Of a DNA stretch of 64,000 nucleotides, positions 54,659 to 62,560 are shown piece after piece. This DNA comes from Phycisphaerae bacterium. Lineage in GTDB: Bacteria; Planctomycetota; Phycisphaerae; UBA1845; Fen-1342. A program made the position numbers and the translations under genes. The notes under the pieces were generated by a model that made no database searches, was not told the origin of the DNA, and saw only the letters and a program-made list of their open reading frames with translations. The stretch's first letter is position 1; every line of letters starts with the position of its first letter. The stretch is taken from contig JAJVHV010000012.1 of the NCBI GenBank assembly GCA_022072445.1, positions 16,897 to 80,896 on the forward strand, written 5' to 3'.

Positions 54659-57600
54659 TCCTCACGCCCTCGCAACGCTGTGCCGTCGAGCATCGTGCCG
54701 AATCGCTGCTCGTCAGTGCTTCGGCCGGCTCGGGCAAGACCGAGGTCATGGCGCAGCGCTGCTTATGGCTCATCACGCAGGCCGCGCCCGCCTGCGACAT
54801 CGATCGGCTCCTGGTCGTCACCTTCACCCGCGCCGCCGCGGCCGAGCTCCGCGCTCGCATCGCCCGGCGGCTGCATGGGCTGGCGGCGGACACTTCCGCG
54901 GGCGCGGCGCGCGACCGGCTCCGCCGCCAGGCGGTGCTGGTCGATGTGGCCGACATCTGCACGTTCGACAGTTGGTGCGGACGGTTGGTGCGCGAGCATT
55001 TCGCCGCGGCCGGCGTCGACCCGGCCTTTCGCACCTTGTCGCCCGAGGAGGCGGCGCTTCTGCGGCACCAGACGCTCGACGCGCTGCTGGACGGAATCTA
55101 CCGCGGCAGCGAGACAGCGTCCGAGAACGCATTGAACCTGCTGGCCCGCAACGCGCACACCGGAGATGCGTTCCTGCGGCAGTGGATTCAATCCATCGAC
55201 GCCTGGCTGGACCGCGTCATCGAACCAGAAGTCTGGATCGCCGCCGCGCTGCGCACGCATGAAGCTCCAGCCGACGAGCGCCGCCGCGGCGCACAGCACA
55301 CGCTCTCCGCGGCCCTCGTCCGTGAACTCGCCTTTCAGTCCGGACAGCTTGCCGCACTCCCTGCCACCCAGATGCGCGCTAACCCGTACGTGCAGACGTA
55401 CGCACGCCAGATCGAAGACTGGCGGAAGGCGCTGGACGACGGCGGTGAAGACGTGATGTCGATCGTGAAGCGGTTCAACGCGTGTGAATTCGCGCCGCGC
55501 GGCGAGCTCAAACGCGCCTCGCCGCTGACCGTCGAAATTCACGACACGTGGTTTGTCAGACGGCTGCAGCGCGCCTGGGACGCCGAGCAGGTCGCCGAGA
55601 TCGTGCAGGATGCTCCCGATTCCTCGGCCCTGGCCTCGACCGCGCTGCGCCTGACCGTCCGGTATCGCGAGCTCCTGACGCAGCGCAAACGGCAGCGCGG
55701 CGCGCTGGAGTTTGCGGACGTTGCCCGCCGAGCGCTCGCTGTGCTATCGGACGAATCGCCGGGCGGCGTCGCCAGCCGGCTGCGCGACCGATACGAACAC
55801 GTCCTGGTCGACGAGTATCAGGACGTAAGCCCGCTCCAGACCGCGCTGCTGGCGCGCGTCGCACGCACCGGCCACGCCGCCAATCGCTTTCTCGTCGGCG
55901 ACGTCAAGCAATCGATCTATGCGTTTCGCTCGGCCGAGCCGCGGTTGTTTCTGGAAGCGCAGGCCGCGCTGCGCGCCGGCGGCGAGCGCGGAACCGTCCT
56001 GACGCTGGCCGATAACTTCCGCAGCCACCCGCGACTGCTGGAAACGCTCAACACGTTATTCGGACGGCTCTTTTCAGAGGCGTTTGGCGGCAGCGCGTTC
56101 GCGGACGGGGAGTTGCTGGTTGCGCGGCGGACCGAGGTCCCCAATCCGTCGCTCGACGACTCCCCGCGCGTCGATGTGCACATCATCGACGAATCGCAAC
56201 CGAATTCGCGCGAGGAGGAAGAGGACGATGAGAGCGACGATCTGACGGAGCGGATCGATCGCGAGGCGGCGCTGGCGGCGGAGATGATTATCGGCTTGCG
56301 GAGCGAGGGGGTGCGCGTGCCGCGGCGTGCCGGCGACGGCGTGACTCTGGAGCCGGTGCGATTTTCGGACGTGGTGATCCTGCTGCGCGCCGCGCACGTC
56401 AACGCGGCGCGGATCGCCGCGGTGTTGCGCGACGCCGGCATCCCATGCCTGACTGCGGGGCGCGAGTCGCTGCTGCGGTCGGTCGAAGTGCAGGATGTGC
56501 GCGCGGTGCTGGCGTTGCTGGCGAGCCGCCGGCAGGACGTGCCGATGGCCGCGTATCTGCGCGGGCCGTTTGTCGGATTATCGGCGCAGGAGCTGCTGGA
56601 TATTCGGACCGCGCAGCCGCGCGGAGGATTCGCCGAAGCTGCGGAGCATTATGCGACCGAGGGGAGCGACGCGGCTCTGCGGGCGCGGGTGCAGGCGGGG
56701 ATGAGCTGGCTGGACGAGCTGTCGCGTGAAGCGCGCCTGCACGAGCTGCCGACGATTCTGCGGCGCATCATTCACAGCAGTGGTTATGAGCTGTTCGCGC
56801 GCGGGCAGCGTGGCGGGCGGCACCGCGCCGAACTGCTGGCGGCGCTGGAGCGCTATGCCGGGCAGTTTGCGAGGACCGGACTTTCGGGCGTGCACGAATT
56901 CGTCGAGTTCCTGGACGACATTGCGCAGCGTGATCTGGATCTGGAGGCGGCGGTCGCGGCCGGCGAGGACGCCGTGCGCATCATGACCATTCATGCCGCC
57001 AAAGGGCTCGAGTTTCCGTTCGTATTTCTGCTGAATGCCGGCGCGGAGTTCAACAACCGAAGGTGCTCGCAGGCGATCCAGTGCGACGAAGCGGGGCTGG
57101 GGCTGCGATTTCTGGACTATCCGCAACGACGTACGCTGACGACACCGGAACACCCGGTGATTGGGCAGCGCGGCGTGCAGCGCGAGCGCGAGGAGGAGTT
57201 GCGGCTGCTGTACGTCGCCGCGACGCGCGCCCGCGAAAAACTGACGATTATCGGACACGGTAGTGGCGAAGGGGCGGAGGGCATTCGGGCGCGGGCGGCG
57301 TGCTTCGGCGATCGGCCGCCGCTGGCGACGCTGCTCGGAGCGAAAAGTCACCTGGAGTGGGTGCAGTGGGCGGTAGCGTGCGGTGGCTGCGACCGCGCGG
57401 CGCCGCCGCTGGTCACCGTCACGACGCACGCGGCCGGGGCGATTGGCGGGCCGGACCGGTCCGCCGCACCGGAGCCTCCGCCGGCGATGACTCCGGACGA
57501 CGCGGCGTGGGTGGCGCGCGCGGAGGCGCTGGTGCGTGCCGGCGTGCGGCGTGCGGCGTCGGACTTGCCGGCTGCGCTTTCGGTCAGTGCGCTGAAACAG

Positions 57601-58281
57601 TCGGCCGAGGCGTTGCACGACGAAGGACGTCGAGTCTACGGACACGCGATTTCGCTGCGGCGGAGCCGGTTCGACGAGCGGGCGCCGGCGTCGAGCCCGA
57701 CGGCGGCTGGCATTGCGGTTCACCGCTTCCTCCAGTTCGCCGATCTGGCCGAGCTGGACACGGTCGGCCGCGTCGCCGCGCAGGTTGCCGAACTGGTTGC
57801 GGCGCGCCGCCTGACCCTGGAGGAGGCGGCGTTGATCGAGCCTGATCCGATCGTGTGGTTCGCGTGTACGCCGCTGGGGCGGCGGGTCGCGGCGCAGAGC
57901 GGGACGGCGCGGCGGGAACTGGCGTTTGTATATCTGCTGCCTGGCGCGGCCGAGGCGGAGCGTGTCATGGCGCGTGGCGTGATCGACTGCCTGTTCGAGG
58001 ACGAGCACGGGTTGTGCATCGTCGATTACAAAACGGACCGCTTGAAGAGTGAGGAGGAGCTGAGCGCGCGCGTCGCGGTCTACCGCACGCAGGTGGAGCT
58101 CTACGCGCGTGCCGTGGCGGCAGTTTCGGGCAAGCCGGTTGGCAGCGCGTCGCTGGTCTTCTTCGGCCCGCGGCGCGTCGTCGAGGTGAGCCTCGCGGAT
58201 GAGATGGGCGCTGCGTGGGCCACGCCGCTGCTGACGGCGACAACACACGTGCCGGCTCTGGAGCGCGTGCGGATTGTCTAG
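54655..58281 (+). CDS. addA: Helicase-nuclease subunit AddA
   Basis: This 1208-aa UvrD-like (SF1A) 3'-5' helicase has all motors: ASAGSGKTEV (I), FTRAAAAELRARI (Ia), VDEYQDVSPLQ (II, about 385), GDVKQSIYAFRSAEPRLF (III, about 415), LADNFRSHP (IV), MTIHAAKGLEFPFVFLL (V, about 779) and LRLLYVAATRAREKL (VI). A C-terminal nuclease follows, with VIDCLFEDEHGLCIVDYKTD (about 1107-1124). With AddB it degrades broken DNA ends for RecA loading. The start overlaps the addB stop by 4 bases. Confidence 0.95.
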   Translation: MILTPSQRCAVEHRAESLLVSASAGSGKTEVMAQRCLWLITQAAPACDIDRLLVVTFTRAAAAELRARIARRLHGLAADTSAGAARDRLRRQAVLVDVADICTFDSWCGRLVREHFAAAGVDPAFRTLSPEEAALLRHQTLDALLDGIYRGSETASENALNLLARNAHTGDAFLRQWIQSIDAWLDRVIEPEVWIAAALRTHEAPADERRRGAQHTLSAALVRELAFQSGQLAALPATQMRANPYVQTYARQIEDWRKALDDGGEDVMSIVKRFNACEFAPRGELKRASPLTVEIHDTWFVRRLQRAWDAEQVAEIVQDAPDSSALASTALRLTVRYRELLTQRKRQRGALEFADVARRALAVLSDESPGGVASRLRDRYEHVLVDEYQDVSPLQTALLARVARTGHAANRFLVGDVKQSIYAFRSAEPRLFLEAQAALRAGGERGTVLTLADNFRSHPRLLETLNTLFGRLFSEAFGGSAFADGELLVARRTEVPNPSLDDSPRVDVHIIDESQPNSREEEEDDESDDLTERIDREAALAAEMIIGLRSEGVRVPRRAGDGVTLEPVRFSDVVILLRAAHVNAARIAAVLRDAGIPCLTAGRESLLRSVEVQDVRAVLALLASRRQDVPMAAYLRGPFVGLSAQELLDIRTAQPRGGFAEAAEHYATEGSDAALRARVQAGMSWLDELSREARLHELPTILRRIIHSSGYELFARGQRGGRHRAELLAALERYAGQFARTGLSGVHEFVEFLDDIAQRDLDLEAAVAAGEDAVRIMTIHAAKGLEFPFVFLLNAGAEFNNRRCSQAIQCDEAGLGLRFLDYPQRRTLTTPEHPVIGQRGVQREREEELRLLYVAATRAREKLTIIGHGSGEGAEGIRARAACFGDRPPLATLLGAKSHLEWVQWAVACGGCDRAAPPLVTVTTHAAGAIGGPDRSAAPEPPPAMTPDDAAWVARAEALVRAGVRRAASDLPAALSVSALKQSAEALHDEGRRVYGHAISLRRSRFDERAPASSPTAAGIAVHRFLQFADLAELDTVGRVAAQVAELVAARRLTLEEAALIEPDPIVWFACTPLGRRVAAQSGTARRELAFVYLLPGAAEAERVMARGVIDCLFEDEHGLCIVDYKTDRLKSEEELSARVAVYRTQVELYARAVAAVSGKPVGSASLVFFGPRRVVEVSLADEMGAAWATPLLTATTHVPALERVRIV

Positions 58282-58431
58282 TGTAGTGCCTCAGAGCTGC
58301 CGTGCGGTATTCCGAAGGGGATGGCCTCCGGCCGGTCCGCATCGGCCTGCGGCCACTGCGGACGGCGATTCGCACCGGCCAGAGGCCGATGCTCCCCGAA
58401 TCGGGGACGCAATATCTCTGAGGCAGTACAC
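58281..58431. repeat. 151-bp long imperfect palindrome between addA and uvrD
   Basis: The ends are inverted repeats of 16 bases matching at 15 (GTGTAGTGCCTCAGAG at 58281-58296; CTCTGAGGCAGTACAC at 58416-58431). Inside, GGCCTCCGGCCGGT and ACCGGCCAGAGGCC pair again at 13 of 14. The whole element could fold into one long hairpin of about 70 bases per arm. It begins on the last base of the addA stop codon. Confidence 0.8.
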
Positions 58432-58458
58432 CAGGTGGACGCGGCCGGCGCGAGCCGG

Positions 58459-58464
58459 TATACC
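58459..58464 (+). promoter_or_regulatory. Weak -10-like element before uvrD
   Basis: TATACC is six bases before ATG 58471; it does not end in T, so it is a weaker leaderless candidate than the others. Confidence 0.3.
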
Positions 58465-58470
58465 GCCGGC

Positions 58471-60732
58471 ATGTCGGACTCGGGCGACGATTTTATTTTC
58501 GGCGATCTGAACGCGGCGCAGCGCGAGGCGGTGGCGCACCGTGACGGGCCGCTGCTGGTGTTGGCCGGTCCGGGCAGCGGGAAGACGCGCGTCATCACGC
58601 GGCGGGCGGCGAATCTGGTGCGGCAGGGAGTGCCGCCGTGGGCGATCCTGGCGATCACGTTCACGAACAAGGCCGCGGACGAGATGCGGCAGCGCATCTG
58701 GGGTCTGGGCGTGGAACGCGGGATGTCGATCCACACGTTTCACGCGCTGGGGGCGCGGCTGCTGCGGACGTATGGCGAGGTACTGGGGATCGATCCGGGA
58801 TTCTCGATCTACGACGAAGCGGACCAGACGGCGGTGATGCGGGAGGCAATGGAGCGCTGCGCGGTGGGCGAGGGGCTGGTGGACTGTGACGCGGCGCTCT
58901 CGTGGGTGAGCGACGCGAAGAACCTGCTGCTGTCGCCGGCGGAGGCGGCGCAGCGTGCCGAGCGGCACGATGGGCGAACGATGGCGCGGCTGTACGAGGC
59001 GTACGACGCGCTGCTGCGCGAGCGCGGGGCGGTGGATTTCGACGACCTGCTGCTGCACGTGGCGATGCTGCTGCGCGAACACGCGGACGTGGCGGAGCAG
59101 TTGAACGAGCGTTTCCAGTACATTCTGATCGACGAGTACCAGGACACGAACCACGCGCAATACATGATCGCGCACGGGTTGTCGCGCGTGCGGCGGAACA
59201 TCTGCGCGACCGGCGACCCGGATCAGAGCATCTACGCGTGGCGCGGCGCCGACCTCCGCAACATTCTTGAGTTCGAGCGCGACTTTCCCGATGCGGTGGT
59301 TGTACGCCTGGAGCAGAATTACCGCTCGACGGGGAACATCCTGCGGGCGGCGTCGAGCCTGATCGCGCACAACCGCTGGCGCAAGCCCAAGAGACTCTGG
59401 ACGGAGGCAGGCGACGGGCCGCCGGTGCACGTGCGCGGCTTCGAGACGGGCGAGGACGAGGCACGTTTCGTGGCGCTGGACATCCGGCGGGCGCACACGG
59501 CCGGGCGGCCGTTCAGCGACATGGCGGTGTGCTACCGGACGAACGCGCTGTCGCGGGCGCTGGAAGAGGCGTTTCGCCGGGAGGGCATCCGCTACCGCAT
59601 TGCGCGGGGCGTCGAATTCTACAACCGGCGGGAGGTGCGCGACGCGCTGGCGTATCTGCGCGTGCTGGTCAACCCGCTCGATCAGATCGCGCTGCTGCGG
59701 ATCATCAACACGCCGCCGCGCGGCATCGGCAAGACGACGGTCGAGCGGCTGGTGCATTTCGCGGAGCGCGAGGGGCTTCCGCTGCTGGAAGCGCTGCGGC
59801 GGTGCGAGTCGATCGAGTCGTTGCGGAGCGCGGTGCCGCGTGTGCGGGCTTTCGTGGGATTGCTGGAGGAACTGAAACTGTTCGCGCAGGGGACGGTCGC
59901 CAGCGCGCTGTCGTCGGTGCTGTCGCTGAGCGGTCTGGAGGCGGCGTTGCGTGAGGAAGCGGCGGCGACGCAGGCGGTCGAGGAGTCGCGGCTTTCCAAC
60001 GTGCAGGAGCTGGTGAGCGCCGCGGCGGCGTATGACCGCGAGGCGGAGGAGCCGAGCCTGGCGGACTTCCTGCGGCGGGTGGCGCTGACCAGCGACCAGG
60101 ACGCGGTGGACGCGTCGGCGGGGTGCGTGCTGCTGTTGACGCTGCACGCGGCCAAGGGGCTCGAGTTTCCGGTTGTTTACGTCATCGGCGTGGAGGACGG
60201 GCTTTTGCCGCATGAGCGGACGCGCTCGTATCCGGACGCGGTCGAGGAAGAGCGGCGGCTGCTGTTCGTCGGGATGACGCGCGCCCGGGAGCGGCTGACG
60301 CTGTCGCATGCGCTGATGCGAACGACGCGCGGCGTGCCGATGCCACGGCGGCCGAGCGAGTTCGTGCAGGAGCTGGGCGAGGAGGGTGTCGAACAAGAGC
60401 GCGCGGCGCCGCGCACGCCGCCGCGCGACGGCTGGCGTCGCGGCGCTGGCGACGACGACTACGACCAGCGGCCGGACGATGAAATCGGCGCGCGGCGGTT
60501 GCGGGACGGGCGGCGAACGTCGCGCGAAGCAGCGCTGCCGAGCGACGGGGTGGACGACGGGCCGTACGCGGACTGGACGGCGGGCACGGTCGTGGCGCAT
60601 TCGACGTACGGCGTGGGTGAGATCGTCTGGATCCGCCCGTCGTTTTCGCGGACGCGTGCCGGAGTGCGGTTTCCGTCGGTCGGTGAGAAGACACTGATAC
60701 TCGATATCGCGCCGATTCGGCGATTGGGATGA
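58471..60732 (+). CDS. pcrA: UvrD/PcrA-type DNA helicase
   Basis: This ATP-dependent 3'-5' helicase of nucleotide-excision and mismatch repair is 753 aa long. Motifs: LVLAGPGSGKTRVI (I, about 32-45), TFTNKAADEM (Ia), ILIDEYQDTNHAQY (II, about 221), TGDPDQSIYAWRGAD (III), LEQNYRST (IV), LTLHAAKGLEFPVVYVIG (V) and RRLLFVGMTRARERL (VI). The C-terminus has a Tudor-like extension (AGTVVAHSTYGVGEIVWIRP) seen in PcrA/UvrD. The start ATG 58471 is chosen by homology; 50 upstream in-frame codons lie in the palindrome region. Confidence 0.94.
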   Translation: MSDSGDDFIFGDLNAAQREAVAHRDGPLLVLAGPGSGKTRVITRRAANLVRQGVPPWAILAITFTNKAADEMRQRIWGLGVERGMSIHTFHALGARLLRTYGEVLGIDPGFSIYDEADQTAVMREAMERCAVGEGLVDCDAALSWVSDAKNLLLSPAEAAQRAERHDGRTMARLYEAYDALLRERGAVDFDDLLLHVAMLLREHADVAEQLNERFQYILIDEYQDTNHAQYMIAHGLSRVRRNICATGDPDQSIYAWRGADLRNILEFERDFPDAVVVRLEQNYRSTGNILRAASSLIAHNRWRKPKRLWTEAGDGPPVHVRGFETGEDEARFVALDIRRAHTAGRPFSDMAVCYRTNALSRALEEAFRREGIRYRIARGVEFYNRREVRDALAYLRVLVNPLDQIALLRIINTPPRGIGKTTVERLVHFAEREGLPLLEALRRCESIESLRSAVPRVRAFVGLLEELKLFAQGTVASALSSVLSLSGLEAALREEAAATQAVEESRLSNVQELVSAAAAYDREAEEPSLADFLRRVALTSDQDAVDASAGCVLLLTLHAAKGLEFPVVYVIGVEDGLLPHERTRSYPDAVEEERRLLFVGMTRARERLTLSHALMRTTRGVPMPRRPSEFVQELGEEGVEQERAAPRTPPRDGWRRGAGDDDYDQRPDDEIGARRLRDGRRTSREAALPSDGVDDGPYADWTAGTVVAHSTYGVGEIVWIRPSFSRTRAGVRFPSVGEKTLILDIAPIRRLG

Positions 60733-60735
60733 ATG

Positions 60736-60957
60736 AAAAGCCACGGAGCCACGGAGCCACGAAGCCACGAAGAGAAAAGCCACGGAGCCACGAAGCCACG
60801 AAGAGAAAAGCCACGGAGCCACGGAGCCACGAAGCCACGAAGAGAAAAGCCACGGAGCCACGGAGCCACGGAGCCACGAAGGGAAAAGCCACGGAGCCAC
60901 GGAGCCACGGAGCCACGAAGCCACGAAGAGAAAAGCCACGGAGCCACGAAGTTACGG
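60736..60957. repeat. Tandem repeat of CCACGGAGCCACGAAG units
   Basis: The spacer after uvrD is almost wholly made of short units such as AGCCACGGAGCCACGAAG and CCACGAAGAGAAAAGC, in irregular copies. Open frames across it are pure repeats (GSVAPW/SWLRG types) and are not genes. Confidence 0.9.
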
Positions 60958-60987
60958 AGCCGGGATTGCGAGGCGCGGGAGTGAGTG

Positions 60988-62388
60988 ATGGGTGTTGAAT
61001 TTCTTTTCTGCGGAGCCGCGGGCGAGGTCACCGGTTCGATGCACCTGATCCGACACCGCGATGGTTGGGTGGCGCTGGATTGCGGGCTCTTTCAGGGACG
61101 CCGCGAGGACGCTGAGCGCAAGAATCGCAAGTGGCTGGTCGAGCCGTCGGAGATTCGGGCACTGGTGCTCTCGCACGCGCACACCGATCACACGGGCCGC
61201 GTCCCGCGGCTGGTGGCGGGTGGATTCGACGGGCCGATCTACTGCACGCCGGCGACGCGCGATCTGTGCGCGGTGATGCTGCCGGACTCGGCACAGATTC
61301 AGATGGAAGACATTCAGTACGTCAACAAGAAGCGGGCGCGCCAGGGGCTGCCGCCGGTGGAGCCGTTGTATGACGACAAGGACGCGCTGGCGGCGGTTCG
61401 GCTGATGCAGACGATTCCGTACGAGCGTGGCTTCGAGGTGCTTCCCGGGTTGCGGGCGGTCTTCCACGAGGCCGGGCACATGCTCGGGTCGGCGGCGATC
61501 GAGCTTCACATCGGCGACGGCGACGCGGCGCGGACGCTGGTGTTCAGCGGCGACGTGGGCAGCCCGGACAAGCCGATCATCCGCGATCCAGCGCCGTTTC
61601 CGCCGGCGGATTACGTCATCTGCGAGAGCACGTATGGCGGGCGCGTGACGGAGAGCGTTTCGGATGCCGAGCAGCGCATCACGGAGGTTGTGCGGCGGAC
61701 GTACGAGCGGGGCGGGAAGGTCATTATTCCGGCGTTTTCAGTGGGGCGGACGCAGACGATCGTCTATTTTCTGCATCAGAAGATCGCGCGGAAGGAGCTT
61801 CCGCCCTATCCGGTCTACGTGGACAGCCCGCTGGCGGTGAACGCGACCGAAGTGTTCCGGATGCACCCCGAGTGTTACGACGACGACGCGGCGAAGTTTC
61901 AGCGCTCGACGGGCGACATGCTGGGGATGGGCTGCTGCGTGTACGTGCAGGACGTGGAAGAGAGCAAGCGGCTGCACCGGCGGCGGAAGCCGTGCACGAT
62001 CATCAGCGCGAGCGGCATGTGCGAGGCCGGGCGGATCCGGCACCATCTCAAGAACAACATTCGCAATTCGAAGAACACGATTCTGCTGCCAGGGTATCAG
62101 GCCGAGAACACGCTCGGCCGCAAGCTGGCGGACGGCGAGGAGTACGTCAACATATTTCACGAGCGCTATCACGTGCGGGCCGAAGTCGTGCAGATTCACG
62201 GATTCAGCGCGCACGCCGACCAGTCGCAACTGCTCAAGATGTTGACGCCGCTGAGCGGGCGCGCCCGGCGGACGTTCCTGGTGCACGGGGAGCGCGAGCA
62301 GAGCGAGGCGCTGGCGGGGCTGCTGAGGGAGCGCGGCTTTGGCGAGGTGTCGATCCCGGCGCTGGGAGAGAGGATTGCGTTGAGCTGA
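60988..62388 (+). CDS. MBL-fold/beta-CASP RNA hydrolase
   Basis: The 466-aa metallo-beta-lactamase-fold enzyme has the zinc motif VLSHAHTDHTGRVP (about 61-74), a HEAGHMLGSAA His, the beta-CASP region SASGMCEAGRIRHHL (about 340) and IHGFSAHADQSQLL (about 405). This matches the RNA-processing branch (CPSF-73/YsgA-like) of beta-CASP hydrolases. Substrate unknown; a role in RNA maturation or decay is likely. The ATG at 60988 has GGGAG about 6 bases upstream. Confidence 0.92.
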   Translation: MGVEFLFCGAAGEVTGSMHLIRHRDGWVALDCGLFQGRREDAERKNRKWLVEPSEIRALVLSHAHTDHTGRVPRLVAGGFDGPIYCTPATRDLCAVMLPDSAQIQMEDIQYVNKKRARQGLPPVEPLYDDKDALAAVRLMQTIPYERGFEVLPGLRAVFHEAGHMLGSAAIELHIGDGDAARTLVFSGDVGSPDKPIIRDPAPFPPADYVICESTYGGRVTESVSDAEQRITEVVRRTYERGGKVIIPAFSVGRTQTIVYFLHQKIARKELPPYPVYVDSPLAVNATEVFRMHPECYDDDAAKFQRSTGDMLGMGCCVYVQDVEESKRLHRRRKPCTIISASGMCEAGRIRHHLKNNIRNSKNTILLPGYQAENTLGRKLADGEEYVNIFHERYHVRAEVVQIHGFSAHADQSQLLKMLTPLSGRARRTFLVHGEREQSEALAGLLRERGFGEVSIPALGERIALS

Positions 62389-62467
62389 CGGGCGGGCGCG
62401 CTGTGGAAGCGCACCGGAGCTGGCTCCGCGGGCGTGATCAAGCCCGTCTCGGGGAACTTGCTGAAGA

Positions 62468-62498
62468 GAGCGAGCCCGCGTCATCCGCGGGCTCGCTC
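62468..62498. terminator. Perfect 13-bp hairpin between convergent genes
   Basis: GAGCGAGCCCGCG and CGCGGGCTCGCTC pair perfectly around the five-base loop TCATC. It lies 79 bp after the MBL stop and 62 bp before the stop of the minus-strand gene, so it can serve as a bidirectional terminator. Confidence 0.75.
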
Positions 62499-62560
62499 GG
62501 AGAGTTGCGAGTTGTGACGCCGGTCCGGCCGAGTTCGGTCGGTCGGCGTCAATCGTTACG

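Noticed and set aside
60736-60957. CRISPR or coding repeat
   Set aside because: Units are short, irregular and directly adjacent without unique spacers; no cas genes are present.
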